Assembly (NCBI RefSeq): GCF_001546115.1
Contig: NZ_KQ955208.1
Coordinates: 1,888,321-1,952,320 of the forward strand
Origin: Paracoccus aminovorans
GTDB taxonomy: Bacteria > Pseudomonadota > Alphaproteobacteria > Rhodobacterales > Rhodobacteraceae
Length of the DNA: 64,000 nucleotides
Direction: 5' to 3'
Part shown: positions 44,409 through 55,000 of the stretch, piece after piece
Layout of the letters: every line of letters begins with the position of its first letter
How positions within the stretch are numbered: position 1 is the stretch's first letter
Notes under the pieces: generated by a model
Database searches by the model: none
Told to the model about the DNA's origin: nothing
The model's input: only the letters and a program-made list of their open reading frames with translations
Position numbers and translations under genes: made by a program

Positions 44409-46280
44409 CTAGCCCTTCTGGAAGTGATCCACGATCTTCTGTGCCAGCGATTCGCTGATGCCCTCGACCGCGACCAGGTCGGCGAGGCCGGCGCGGCTGA
44501 CCGCCTTGGCGCTGCCGAAATGCTGGAGCAGGGCGCGCTTGCGGCTGGCGCCGACGCCCGCGATCTCGTCCAGCGGATTCGCCATCACCGCCTTGGCGCG
44601 CTTGGCGCGATGCGTGCCGATGGCCCAGCGATGCGCCTCGTCGCGCAGGCGCTGGACGAAATACAGCACCGGATCGTTCATGCGCAGAGCGAAGGGGCGC
44701 TGGCCGAAGCGGTGGAATTCCTCCTTGCCGTGGTCGCGGTCGAGGCCCTTGGCGACCCCGACCATCGGGATGTCCTCGACCCCCATGTCCGCCATGATCT
44801 GATGCACCGCCGAGACCTGTCCGGCGCCGCCGTCGATCAGCAGCAGATCGGGCCAGGCGTCGGTCTGGCGGTCGGGATCCTCTTTCAGCAGGCGCGAGAA
44901 GCGCCGGGTCAGAACCTCTTTCATCATGCCGAAATCGTCGCCGGGGGTGATCTCGGTGCCCTTGATGTTGAACTTGCGATACTGGCTCTTGATCCAGCCC
45001 TCGGGGCCGGCGACGACCATGCCGCCGACGGCATTGGTGCCTTGGATATGGCTGTTGTCATAGACCTCGATGCGCTGCGGCACGGCGGGCAGGTCAAAGG
45101 CCTCGGCCAGACCCTCGAGCAGCCGCGCCTGGGCCGCGCTTTCCGACATGCGGCGGGCCAGGCTCTCGCGCGCGTTGCGCAGGGCGTTCTCCACCAGCTC
45201 GGCCTTTTCGCCGCGCTGCGGCACGCCCAGCACCACCTTGCGGCCGGCCTTTGCGGTCAGGATCTCGGCCATCAGGTCGGGGTCCTCGATGCCATGCGAC
45301 AGCAGGACCATGCGCGGCGGCACCTTGCCGTCGTAGAATTGCGCGATGAAGGCCTGCATCACCTCGTCGGCGGATTCGACGCCGTTGAGCCGGGGGTAGA
45401 AGTCGCGGTTGCCCCAGCTCTGGTTGCCGCGGATGAAGAAGACCTGCACGCAGGCCTGGCCGCCCTCCATATGCAGCGCGATCACGTCGGCCTCGGGCAC
45501 GCCGCGCGGGTTGATCGCCTGCACCGATTGCACCGCGGTCAGCGCCTTGATGCGGTCGCGCAGCGCGGCGGCGCGTTCGTATTCCATCGCCTCGGCCGCC
45601 TCGGCCATCTCGCGCGCCAGGTTGGCCTGCACGGCGGTGGACTTGCCCTGCAGGAAGCGTTCGGCATCCAGCACCAGCGCGGCGTAATCCGCCTGTTCGA
45701 TGCGGCCGACGCAGGGCGCCGAGCAGCGCTTGATCTGATAGAGCAGGCAGGGCCGGGTGCGGCTGCTGAATGTCGCATCGGTGCAGCTGCGCAGCAGGAA
45801 CACCCGCTGCAACTGGTTCAGCGTCCGGTTCACCGCCCCGGCGCTGGCGAAGGGGCCGTAATAGTCGCCCTTTTCCGACTTGGCGCCGCGATGCTTCTTG
45901 ATCTGGGCAAAGGGATGCGCCTTGGCGACCAAGATGTTCGGGAAGGACTTGTCGTCGCGCAGCAGCACGTTGTAGCGCGGCTTCAGCTGCTTGATCAGGT
46001 TCTGTTCCAAGAGCAGCGCCTCGGTTTCGGTGCGCGTGGTCAGGAACATCATCGAGCAGGTTTCGCGGATCATCCGGGCGATGCGCCCCGAATGGCCGGC
46101 CGGGCGGGCATAGTTCGACACCCGCGCCCGCAGGTTGCGCGCCTTGCCGACGTAAAGCACCGCCCCCTGGCCATCCAGCATGCGATAGACCCCCGGCGAG
46201 CCGTCGAGCGTCTTCAGATAGTCCTGGATCAGCGTGTGGCCGGTCTTGGCGGGCCGCTTGTCTGGGGTGGAATCGGTCAT
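44409..46280 (-). CDS. uvrC: Excinuclease ABC subunit C
   Basis: A 623-residue nucleotide-excision-repair endonuclease. The GIY-YIG domain is at residues 28-105 ([20 protein letters not shown]), the Cys-rich [17 protein letters not shown] follows, and the UVR motif is within [20 protein letters not shown]. The C-terminal RNase H-like domain has [12 protein letters not shown], and the helix-hairpin-helix end is [17 protein letters not shown]. About 300 bp of gene-free sequence precede it, likely holding its promoter. Confidence 0.97.
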   Translation of the reverse strand: MTDSTPDKRPAKTGHTLIQDYLKTLDGSPGVYRMLDGQGAVLYVGKARNLRARVSNYARPAGHSGRIARMIRETCSMMFLTTRTETEALLLEQNLIKQLKPRYNVLLRDDKSFPNILVAKAHPFAQIKKHRGAKSEKGDYYGPFASAGAVNRTLNQLQRVFLLRSCTDATFSSRTRPCLLYQIKRCSAPCVGRIEQADYAALVLDAERFLQGKSTAVQANLAREMAEAAEAMEYERAAALRDRIKALTAVQSVQAINPRGVPEADVIALHMEGGQACVQVFFIRGNQSWGNRDFYPRLNGVESADEVMQAFIAQFYDGKVPPRMVLLSHGIEDPDLMAEILTAKAGRKVVLGVPQRGEKAELVENALRNARESLARRMSESAAQARLLEGLAEAFDLPAVPQRIEVYDNSHIQGTNAVGGMVVAGPEGWIKSQYRKFNIKGTEITPGDDFGMMKEVLTRRFSRLLKEDPDRQTDAWPDLLLIDGGAGQVSAVHQIMADMGVEDIPMVGVAKGLDRDHGKEEFHRFGQRPFALRMNDPVLYFVQRLRDEAHRWAIGTHRAKRAKAVMANPLDEIAGVGASRKRALLQHFGSAKAVSRAGLADLVAVEGISESLAQKIVDHFQKG

Positions 46281-46579
46281 GCTGTTAACGAAATGATTCT
46301 GGAGCCGCGCTGCAAGTTCCGGCGTGGAAGTTCAAGCAGAATCCTGTCCACGGAATCTGGGGATAACTCTGTGAATCAGCTTGGGAGCAGCGGTCGATCC
46401 GCAAGCGTTTGTTGGGGATTCCTCGATCTGCACAAAAAACAGGCATCAAAGCAAAGCCTTGTTTTCGCGAAATATTTTTTCTCCTTTCGCCAATCCCCTG
46501 AATCTCTTGCCAGAATCGTGAAGGATAGGTGAATGCCAGGCCAAAGGTGGACAACTTGCCGCAAGGGCAGGGCCCGGCG
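46281..46579. other. Gene-free region upstream of uvrC
   Basis: About 300 bases with lower GC, including a T-rich run (GAAATATTTTTTCTCC near 46470-46487). Two GTTC half-sites (46316-46319 and 46330-46333) are 10 bases apart, not the 7 expected for an alphaproteobacterial LexA box. No gene or clear terminator is seen. Confidence 0.5.
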
Positions 46580-47350
46580 CTATTCAACCCCAAGGACATC
46601 GGGCGTGCGCCAGGCCAGATGCTGGCCGCCGTCGGTGCAGATCAGCTGGCCGGTGACCGAGGGCGAGTCGAGGAAGAATCCCAGCGCGGCGCAGACATCG
46701 CCCGGCCTGGCGCCGCGTTCCAGGATGGTGGCGGCGCGCTGGCGGCTGAAATGGCTGTCGGATTGCCGGGTGCCCTGCACGGTCGGGCCGGGGCCGATGG
46801 CATTGACGCGGATGTCGGGCGCCAGGGCCTGGGCCGAGGTGCGGGTCAGCCACCACAGGCCCGCCTTGGCCAGCGAATAGGTCATGAATTCCGGCGTCGG
46901 CTTCAGCACGCGCTGGTCGATCATGTTGACCACCAGCGCGCGCGCCACCGGCTCGTCGCCGCTGCGGTCGGCCCCGGGAGCTTGGGCCGCGAAAGCCTGG
47001 GTCAGCAGGAAGGGCGCCCGCAGGTTCGAGCCCATGTGCCGGTCCCAGCTGTGCCGGCTGGCGCTTTGCAGATTGTCGTATTCGAAGATCGAGGCATTGT
47101 TCACCAGCACCGTCAGCGGACCCAAGGCCGCCGTGGCGCGCGGCACCAGTGCCTCGGTGGCCTCGGGGTCCAGCAGATCGGCCTGCAGGATCTCGGCCCG
47201 GACGTCAAGCGCGCGGATCTCGGCCGCGGTGGCCTCGGCCTCGGCGACGGATGCGTGGCAATGCACGGCGATGTCGTGGCCGCGCCCGGCCAGATACAGC
47301 GCCATGGCCTTGCCCAGCCGGCGGGCGCCCCCGGTGATCAGCGCGGTCAT
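46580..47350 (-). CDS. SDR-family oxidoreductase (pteridine-reductase-like)
   Basis: A 256-residue short-chain dehydrogenase. The NADP motif is TGGARRLGKAMALYLA; the Arg after the Gly-rich turn suits NADPH. NNASIF and the catalytic YSLAK are present, as is the pteridine-reductase-like NAIGPGPTVQG. The final FFLDSPSVTGQLICTDGGQH is typical. A role in folate or biopterin reduction is plausible. Its ATG overlaps the stop of a 36-residue membrane peptide gene (ATGA), which in turn overlaps the S49 peptidase gene. Confidence 0.85.
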   Translation of the reverse strand: MTALITGGARRLGKAMALYLAGRGHDIAVHCHASVAEAEATAAEIRALDVRAEILQADLLDPEATEALVPRATAALGPLTVLVNNASIFEYDNLQSASRHSWDRHMGSNLRAPFLLTQAFAAQAPGADRSGDEPVARALVVNMIDQRVLKPTPEFMTYSLAKAGLWWLTRTSAQALAPDIRVNAIGPGPTVQGTRQSDSHFSRQRAATILERGARPGDVCAALGFFLDSPSVTGQLICTDGGQHLAWRTPDVLGVE

Positions 47351-47457
47351 TTCAGCGGAATCCCCAGGATCCTGGCGATGATCCGGCGCACGCCCGGGCC
47401 GGCGACCAGCGCCAGCGCGATGATGATCAGCAGGCACAGGATGACGGTCTTGATCAT
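47347..47457 (-). CDS. 36-residue single-helix membrane peptide, function unknown
   Basis: A 37-codon gene lying exactly between the S49 peptidase and the SDR gene. Its ATG overlaps the peptidase stop (ATGA) and its TGA overlaps the SDR start (ATGA). The peptide starts MIKTVILCLLIIIALALV, a single transmembrane helix, and ends with a basic tail containing GVRRIIARILG. The double 4-base overlap argues that it is really translated. Nothing about function can be read beyond membrane insertion with a positive tail. Confidence 0.75.
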   Translation of the reverse strand: MIKTVILCLLIIIALALVAGPGVRRIIARILGIPLK

Positions 47458-48266
47458 CCGCGCACCTCGAAGCGGGAAAAGGCGGCGCGTTCCTCGACGC
47501 CGCCGATCAGCGCCTCGGCGGACAAGCCGAAGCGGCGCAGCAGCGGCACGCGCTGGCCATAGGTCAGGAAGCGGGTCTTGTCGCCGTAAAGTTCGCGCAT
47601 CTTGGGCACCAGATGGGCGATGCCGTCGGCCAGGCCCAGCTCGACCGCCTCGCGGCCGGTCCAGATCTCGCCGGTGAACAGGTCGCGGCCCTCGGCCAGC
47701 CGGCTGCCGCGGCGGGCGACGATCTGCTCCTTGAAGGCCTGGTGGATCGGGCCCAGCAGGCGTTCCAGCCGGGCCACGTCCTCGGGGGTTTCGGGGCGGA
47801 ACGGGTCCAGCATCGACTTCGAGCGCCCGGCGGTATGCACGCGCCGCTCGACCCCGTGGCGCTGGATCAGCTCGGCAAAGCCGAAGCCCGAGGAGATCAC
47901 CCCGATCGAGCCCAGGACCGAGCTGTCATCGGCCCAGATGAAATCGGCGGCCGAGGCCAGCCAGTAGCCGCCCGAGGCCGCCACATCCTCGACGAAGGCA
48001 TGCACCGGCACGTCGTTTTCCTGCGCCAGCCGGCGGATTCGGGCGCCGATCAGGCTGGACTGCACCGGCGAGCCGCCGGGCGAGTTCACCGCCAGCGCCA
48101 CCGCGACCGGCTTTCTGCGCTTGAAGGCGCGTTCCAGCAGCGGCGCCAGCGCGGCATCGGACAGGCCGGGGCCGCCGCGACCGGCAGCTCCGATGGCGCC
48201 TTGCAGGCGCAGCACGGCGACGCTAGCCGGGCGGTTCACGAGACGGTTCAGGAATGGAATTTTCAT
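47454..48266 (-). CDS. S49-family (SppA-like) serine peptidase
   Basis: A 270-residue single-domain SppA. The Ser-Lys dyad is Ser98 in EDVAASGGYWLA and Lys150 in HTAGRSKSMLDPF, 52 residues apart as in characterised short SppA. NSPGGSP is the substrate-binding loop. No clear membrane anchor is visible, though the N-terminus is short and basic. It would degrade signal peptides or membrane fragments. It leads a three-gene overlapped set with the membrane peptide and the SDR enzyme. Confidence 0.9.
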   Translation of the reverse strand: MKIPFLNRLVNRPASVAVLRLQGAIGAAGRGGPGLSDAALAPLLERAFKRRKPVAVALAVNSPGGSPVQSSLIGARIRRLAQENDVPVHAFVEDVAASGGYWLASAADFIWADDSSVLGSIGVISSGFGFAELIQRHGVERRVHTAGRSKSMLDPFRPETPEDVARLERLLGPIHQAFKEQIVARRGSRLAEGRDLFTGEIWTGREAVELGLADGIAHLVPKMRELYGDKTRFLTYGQRVPLLRRFGLSAEALIGGVEERAAFSRFEVRG

Positions 48267-48305
48267 GCGCTCCAGATAGGCATGCGACGGGGCGGCGGCA
48301 AGCAC

Positions 48306-49175
48306 TCAGCCCTGCGCTTTCAGAAAGGCCATCACCTCGGCGCGGTTGGGCATGGCGTCGCCGGCGCCCGGCCGCGTGACCTGCACCGCGGCGGCGGCGG
48401 CGGCGTGGCGCAGCGCGGTCGGCGCATCCTCGCCCCGCGCCAACCCGGCGGCGAACCAGCCGGCAAAGCAGTCGCCGGCGCCGGTGGTATCCACCGCTTC
48501 GACACGAAACGCCGGCTGGTGCCAGCTCTGGCCGCCTTGCAGGTCGCGGAACTCGGCCCCCTCGGCGCCGCGGGTGATCAGCAGCCCCTCGATGGGCAGA
48601 TCCTCGCCGAAGGCGGCAAACGTGTCGCGGGCCTCGATCGCGTTCACCGCCAGGATCGAGACATGCGGCAGCACCGCCCGCAGCGCCTCGATCTCGAAGG
48701 GGGCAGCGGAATAGATCACCCGGGCGCCGGCGGCGCGGGCGCGGGCGGCGGTCTGGACCTGGAGGCTGGTCTCGTTCTGCATCAGGAGCAGGTCGCCGGG
48801 GCCGAAGGCCGCGCGCTCGGGCAGGTCGGCGGGCAGGGCCAGATTGGCGCCGCCGTGCAGGACGATGGAATTCTCGCCCGAGGCATCGACCAGGATGATG
48901 GCATGGCCGGTGGCGGTATCGGCCAGCCGCGCGATGCCCGAGGTATCGACGCCGGCCGCGGCCAGCCGCTCGATCACCCAGTCCTCGGCCGTGCCCAGGG
49001 CGCCCAGATGCACCACCGGCGCCCCGGCGCGGGCGGCGGCGACCGACTGGTTCGCGCCCTTGCCGCCCAGGCCCTGGGCATAGGACAGGGCATGCATGGT
49101 TTCCCCGGCGCGGGGCAGGACCGGCAGGCGATAGACATGGTCGATGTTGATCGAGCCGAGATTATAGATCGTCAT
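48306..49175 (-). CDS. rbsK: Ribokinase (PfkB family)
   Basis: A 289-residue sugar kinase: LGSINIDHVYRLPVLPRAGE near the start, the first PfkB motif GGKGANQSVAAARAGA, and the second DTTGAGDCFAGWFAAGLARG with catalytic Asp. It phosphorylates ribose or a related sugar/nucleoside. No ribose transporter is nearby, so salvage of internal ribose is possible. ATG 49175 gives the family start. It is followed after 39 bp by the SppA gene. Confidence 0.85.
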   Translation of the reverse strand: MTIYNLGSINIDHVYRLPVLPRAGETMHALSYAQGLGGKGANQSVAAARAGAPVVHLGALGTAEDWVIERLAAAGVDTSGIARLADTATGHAIILVDASGENSIVLHGGANLALPADLPERAAFGPGDLLLMQNETSLQVQTAARARAAGARVIYSAAPFEIEALRAVLPHVSILAVNAIEARDTFAAFGEDLPIEGLLITRGAEGAEFRDLQGGQSWHQPAFRVEAVDTTGAGDCFAGWFAAGLARGEDAPTALRHAAAAAAVQVTRPGAGDAMPNRAEVMAFLKAQG

Positions 49176-49184
49176 CCGCCCCCC

Positions 49185-49209
49185 TTCATTCACCGTTTCC
49201 CAAATACCC
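49185..49209 (-). repeat. Dispersed intergenic element, copy 8
   Basis: Minus-strand reading is GGGTATTTG, GGAAACGG, TGAATGAA. It lies between the cytochrome c1 terminator and the ribokinase start, 113 bases after the fbcC stop, in the same orientation as both. Confidence 0.65.
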
Positions 49210-49270
49210 ATGCAACGCTGGCGGCGCGCCCCCGGCATTTCAGCCCCGGCGCGGCGCCTTGTCCATCCCG

Positions 49271-49300
49271 GAAACGAAAAACGCGCCCCGAGGGGCGCGT
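49271..49300 (-). terminator. Terminator of the fbcFBC operon
   Basis: Minus-strand stem ACGCGCCC / GGGCGCGT (8 bp, loop CTCG) is followed by TTTTCGTTTC. It lies 22 bases after the fbcC stop and is one of the clearest intrinsic terminators in the window. Confidence 0.85.
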
Positions 49301-49321
49301 CTTCGGTTCAAGGAGCGGCGG

Positions 49322-50752
49322 TCATTCCGGCTTGCGCGGATGCTTGATCGGCCACCACAGCTTCTTGTTGGTCAGATACAGCAGCACCGACAGCACGACC
49401 AGGAACAGGACCGAGACGAAGCCGACCTGCTTGCGGTCCATCATCTTCGGCTCGGCCGTCCACATCAGGAAGGCCGAGACGTCGCGCGACATCTGGTCCA
49501 CCGTCGCCTCGGTGCCGTCCTCATAGGTGACCTGGCCGTCCGAAAGCGGCGGCGGCATCTTGATCCAGCCGGTCGAGAAGGCAGCGTTGTGATAGAAGGT
49601 GCTGCCCGCCTCTTCCTTTTCCTCGCCGTTGAAGCCGGTCAGGATGGCGTGGATGTATTCCGGCCCGCCGATGCCGTTGAACAGCTGGCTGATGCCGGTG
49701 CCATAGGGGCCGTGGAACCCGGCCCGCGACTTGGCCATCAGCGACAGGTCGGGGCCCATGCCATCGCCATGCACGGTCGGGAAGTGGTCGGTCGGGATGC
49801 GCGGGCGCTCCTCTCCGGTTTCCTCGTCGAGAATGGACAGCGCGGCGGCATAGGCGCGGACCTGGTCCTCGGGCAGGGCGGGGCCGCCCTCGTCGGCAAG
49901 CGTGCGCAGCGGCACATAGGTCAGGCCGTGGCAGGCGGCGCAGACCTCGGTATAGACCTGCAGGCCGCGTTGCAGCTGGAACTGGTCGTATTTGCCGAAG
50001 GGACCCTCGAAGCTGAACGAGATGTCCTCGATATGCGGCGCGGCATGGGCGGCAGCGGCCTCTTCGGCCGGGGCGGCGGCGGGCTCGGCCGCAGCCTCGC
50101 CCTCGGCGGCCGCGGGTTCCTCGGCCGGTGCGGCTTCGGCAGCCGGCTCAGCCTCGGCCGCGGCTTCGGCGGGGGCGGGTTCCTCGGCCGGGGCCGCCGG
50201 CTCGGCGGTCTCGGGCGCCGCAGCCTCGGTGCTTTCCGCCTGGTCGGCAGTCGGTTCCGCAGCGGGCTCGGCAGCCGGTTCCGCCGCGGCTGGCGCGGCT
50301 TCGGCCGGAGCCTCGGCCGCGGGCTGCTCGGCAGCCGGTTCTTCAGCAGCCGGTTCCTCGGCAGCAGGAGCTTCGGTGGTCGCGGCCTCTTCGGCCGGCG
50401 CCTCAGCAGCAGCCGGAACCTCAGCAGCCGGTTCCTCCGCGGCCGGTGCCTCAGCAGCCGGAACCTCAGCAGCCGGAACCTCAGCAGCCGGAACCTCAGC
50501 AGCTGGTTCCTCGGCGGCCGGAGCCGCCGCCGGCTGGTCGTCAGAGCCTGCCTCGACCCCGGCCGGGGCCTCGGTCGCGGTTTCGGTGGCCGGCGCCTCG
50601 GCTGCCGGGGCGGCCTGCGGCGTGGTCTGGTAGCTCGAGCCCGCGGGGGCGGTGGTGCCGGGCGCCGTCGTCGCGTCCTGCGCCACGGCCCCGCCTGCCA
50701 AGGCAACCGTCAGGGCCGCAACAGCCGTGAGCGATGCGTTTCTCAGGGTCAT
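49322..50752 (-). CDS. fbcC: Cytochrome c1 of the bc1 complex, with long acidic N-terminal extension
   Basis: A 476-residue precursor. The Sec signal peptide is [20 protein letters not shown] with the Ala-rich cleavage region after it. Residues about 25-235 are almost only Ala, Glu and Pro with Thr, typical of Paracoccus cytochrome c1. Haem site CAACH is at 271-275, the axial Met region is [11 protein letters not shown], and a C-terminal anchor helix is [16 protein letters not shown]. It passes electrons from the Rieske centre to cytochrome c552/c550. The P. denitrificans protein, from memory, has 450 residues; the extra length lies in the repeat. It is last in the fbcFBC operon. Confidence 0.97.
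   Translation of the reverse strand: MTLRNASLTAVAALTVALAGGAVAQDATTAPGTTAPAGSSYQTTPQAAPAAEAPATETATEAPAGVEAGSDDQPAAAPAAEEPAAEVPAAEVPAAEVPAAEAPAAEEPAAEVPAAAEAPAEEAATTEAPAAEEPAAEEPAAEQPAAEAPAEAAPAAAEPAAEPAAEPTADQAESTEAAAPETAEPAAPAEEPAPAEAAAEAEPAAEAAPAEEPAAAEGEAAAEPAAAPAEEAAAAHAAPHIEDISFSFEGPFGKYDQFQLQRGLQVYTEVCAACHGLTYVPLRTLADEGGPALPEDQVRAYAAALSILDEETGEERPRIPTDHFPTVHGDGMGPDLSLMAKSRAGFHGPYGTGISQLFNGIGGPEYIHAILTGFNGEEKEEAGSTFYHNAAFSTGWIKMPPPLSDGQVTYEDGTEATVDQMSRDVSAFLMWTAEPKMMDRKQVGFVSVLFLVVLSVLLYLTNKKLWWPIKHPRKPE
50416..50505 (-). repeat. 15-bp tandem repeat inside the cytochrome c1 gene
   Basis: On the + strand the unit GAACCTCAGCAGCCG occurs at 50416, 50461 and 50476, and with one change at 50491; the last three are perfectly adjacent. 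Each unit encodes five residues of the A-A-E-V-P type on the minus strand. Near-identical units suggest recent slippage or recombination. Confidence 0.85.
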
Positions 50753-50765
50753 TGGATGCCTCTCC

Positions 50766-52668
<1,903 letters not shown>

Positions 52669-52701
52669 GGGTCTGATCTCCATTTATGCCCCGAAACCGG
52701 G

Positions 52702-52729
52702 GCTATACGACGCATGGGGCCGTGTCGAA
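52702..52729 (-). promoter_or_regulatory. Candidate fbcFBC promoter
   Basis: Minus strand TTCGAC (52724-52729), 16 bases, then TATAGC (52702-52707), 34 bases before the GTG start. A GCCCCG-AAAC-CGGGGC hairpin (52688-52703) overlaps the start-site region. Weak consensus match. Confidence 0.35.
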
Positions 52730-52864
52730 CACAGCCCTCGCCTAGGCGGTTCTAGCGATCAAGTTCCTGTCAGTCCAGCGGGGTAGGGCGCTGGTCCCGG
52801 CGCAAAACACCGCAGGTGTCGCATTTTGGTTGCGCGTTGCGGCCGGCCGTCCGGGCCGTTGGCG

Positions 52865-53641
52865 CTAAAGCAGGCCCTCGCTGCGAAAGCTCAGCTCGCG
52901 CGACTTGCCGATGATGAGATGGTCGTGGACGGCGATTCCCATCACCTCGGCCGCCGCCACGATGCGGCCGGTCATGGCGATGTCGGCCTGCGAGGGCGTC
53001 GGGTCGCCCGAGGGATGGTTGTGCACCAGGATCAGCGCGCTCGCGGTCAGCTCCAGCGCCCGGCGCATGATCTCGCGCGGATAGACCGGGACATGGTCGA
53101 CGGTGCCGCGCGCCTGCTCCTCATCCGCGATCAGCACGTTCTTGCGGTCCAGGTAAAGCACGCGGAACTGCTCGATCTCGCCATGGGCCATGGCGGTGTG
53201 GCAATAGTCCAGAAGCGCGTCCCAGCTGGTCAGCACCGGGCGCTGGATCACCCGCGACCGCGCCAGGCGCTGCGCCGCGGCCGCGACGATCTTCAGCTCC
53301 TGCACCACGGCCGGACCGACGCCCGCCACCTCGGACAGCCGCGCGGGCGAGGCCGAGATCACCCGGTTGAAATCGCCGAACCGGTCCAGCAGCCGCCGGG
53401 CCAGGGGCTTCACGTCCTGGCGGGGGATGGCGCGGAACAGCAGCAGCTCCAGCAATTCGTAATCCGGCATTGCCTCGGCCCCGCCCTGCATGAAGCGGTC
53501 GCGCAGCCGGGCGCGGTGATCGGCGATATAGCTGGGCACCCGGCCGCCGGGCGCCAGCGGCGGCGCGGCCTCATCCCCGGCAGGCCGGGCCGAGGAGAAA
53601 AGTGGCAGCGGGGCTTCCTGAAAGGCGCGATTTTTGTCCAT
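52865..53641 (-). CDS. radC: RadC-family JAB/MPN metalloprotein
   Basis: A 258-residue protein. N-terminal helix-hairpin-helix region: DYELLELLLFRAIPRQD ... LSEVAGVGPAVVQELK. The C-terminal JAMM motif is HNHPSGDPTPSQAD, with the upstream conserved Glu in HGEIEQFRVLYLDRKN. RadC is no longer viewed as a dedicated repair enzyme; its biochemical role is unclear. It lies between dnaJ and the bc1 operon, with about 180 bp to fbcF. Start 53641 is followed by the family-like basic N-terminus. Confidence 0.93.
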   Translation of the reverse strand: MDKNRAFQEAPLPLFSSARPAGDEAAPPLAPGGRVPSYIADHRARLRDRFMQGGAEAMPDYELLELLLFRAIPRQDVKPLARRLLDRFGDFNRVISASPARLSEVAGVGPAVVQELKIVAAAAQRLARSRVIQRPVLTSWDALLDYCHTAMAHGEIEQFRVLYLDRKNVLIADEEQARGTVDHVPVYPREIMRRALELTASALILVHNHPSGDPTPSQADIAMTGRIVAAAEVMGIAVHDHLIIGKSRELSFRSEGLL

Positions 53642-53697
53642 GGCCGGCAGCCTGCCACGACAAGAGTAAAGGCCGGGTTAACGCGCGCGTCCCCCGG

Positions 53698-53720
53698 CCT
53701 TCTTTGTTTTCCAAATACCC
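53698..53720 (-). repeat. Dispersed intergenic element, copy 9
   Basis: Minus-strand reading is GGGTATTTG, GAAAACAAA, GAAGG. It lies 38 bases after the dnaJ stop in dnaJ sense orientation, between dnaJ and radC. Confidence 0.65.
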
Positions 53721-53758
53721 AGATCCCAAAGGCGGCCACACGCGCCGCCCTGGCCGGT

Positions 53759-54919
53759 TCAGCCCTTCATCTCGTCCCAGAAGCCCTTGATCTTCTGGAA
53801 GAAGCCCTGGGTCTGCGGATTGTTGTCGGCCTTGATGTCTTCGAACTCGCGCAGCAGTTCGCGCTGGCGGGCGGTCAGGTTCACCGGGGTTTCCACGACG
53901 AGTTCGATCAGCATGTCGCCCGATTCGCCATTCATGCCGGGGCCGTGGCGCAGCGGCGGCATGCCCTTGCCGCGCAGGCGCAGCTGCTTGCCCGATTGCG
54001 TGCCGGCCGGAACCTTGACGCGCGAGCGGCCGCCGTCGATGGTCGGGACCTCGATCTCGCCGCCAAGCGCCGCGGTCGCCATGCTGACCGGCACCTGGCA
54101 GGCCAGCATCTTGCCGTCGCGCAGGAAGATCGGGTGCTCCTTGACCTCGATGAAGATGTAAAGATCGCCCGCCGGACCGCCGCGCATGCCGGCCTCGCCC
54201 TCGCCGGCCAGGCGGATGCGGGTGCCGGTCTCGACCCCCGCGGGGATATTCACCGACAGCGTGCGCTCTTTCTCGATCCGGCCGGCGCCGCGGCATTCCT
54301 GGCAGGGATTCTTGACGATCTGGCCCTGGCCGTTGCAGGTCGGACAGGTGCGCTCGACGGTAAAGAAACCCTGGGTGGCGCGGACCTTGCCCATGCCGGA
54401 ACAGGTCGGGCAGGTCGCGGGCTCGACCGCGCCCTCGGCGCCGGTGCCGTTGCAGGCGCCGCAGGCGACCGAGCCGGGCACGGTGATGGTCTTCTGCGCC
54501 CCGGCATAGGCCTCGTCCAGCGAAACGCGCAGGTTGTAGCGCAGGTCCTGGCCGCGGCTGGCGCGCGAGCGGCCGCCACCGGCGCCGGGCCGGCGGCCCA
54601 TCATGTCGCCGAACAGGTCCTCGAACACATCCGCGAAGGCCGAGCCGAAATCGCCATGGCCGTTGCCGCCGCGCCCGAAGCCGCCGCCGCCGTTTTCGAA
54701 GGCGGCATGGCCGAAGCGGTCGTAGGCGGCCTTCTTCTGGTCGTCCTTGAGGCAGTCGTAGGCCTCGTTCACTTCCTTGAACTGCGCCTCCGAGACCTTG
54801 CAATCCTTGTTGCGGTCGGGATGCAGCTGCTTCGCCTTGGAGCGGTAGGCCTTCTTGATCTCCTCGGCCGAGGCGCCGCGCTGCACGCCAAGCACCTCGT
54901 AGTAATCGCGTTTCGCCAT
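53759..54919 (-). CDS. dnaJ: Molecular chaperone DnaJ
   Basis: A 386-residue type I Hsp40. The J domain has [10 protein letters not shown] and the HPD tripeptide in LHPDRN; the G/F region is [16 protein letters not shown]; four C-x2-C-x-G-x-G zinc motifs follow ([32 protein letters not shown]); then the two C-terminal peptide-binding domains. It stimulates the DnaK ATPase. ATG 54919 (MAKRDYY) is chosen over an ATG two codons upstream. It lies 81 bp after dnaK, with a strong hairpin between. Confidence 0.98.
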   Translation of the reverse strand: MAKRDYYEVLGVQRGASAEEIKKAYRSKAKQLHPDRNKDCKVSEAQFKEVNEAYDCLKDDQKKAAYDRFGHAAFENGGGGFGRGGNGHGDFGSAFADVFEDLFGDMMGRRPGAGGGRSRASRGQDLRYNLRVSLDEAYAGAQKTITVPGSVACGACNGTGAEGAVEPATCPTCSGMGKVRATQGFFTVERTCPTCNGQGQIVKNPCQECRGAGRIEKERTLSVNIPAGVETGTRIRLAGEGEAGMRGGPAGDLYIFIEVKEHPIFLRDGKMLACQVPVSMATAALGGEIEVPTIDGGRSRVKVPAGTQSGKQLRLRGKGMPPLRHGPGMNGESGDMLIELVVETPVNLTARQRELLREFEDIKADNNPQTQGFFQKIKGFWDEMKG

Positions 54920-54949
54920 ATCCATCGCGTCCGGGCTCTTTCACGAAAT

Positions 54950-54982
54950 GGCCGGCCCGTGCGGGAAAGCAGCGGGCCGGCC
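54950..54982 (-). terminator. Hairpin between dnaK and dnaJ
   Basis: A perfect 9-bp stem GGCCGGCCC / GGGCCGGCC with a 15-base loop sits 18 bases after the dnaK stop. There is no U-run, so it may act as an attenuator or mRNA-processing/stabilising structure lowering dnaJ relative to dnaK. Confidence 0.55.
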
Positions 54983-55000
54983 GGTTGGGTCACATCGCGC

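Noticed and set aside
46316..46333. LexA-type box upstream of uvrC
   Set aside because: Two GTTC half-sites exist but are spaced by 10 bases; the alphaproteobacterial LexA box needs 7.
46345..46385. Replication-origin-like DnaA box (GGGGATAAC) upstream of uvrC
   Set aside because: Only one imperfect box is present, with no cluster, and no oriC-associated genes lie nearby.
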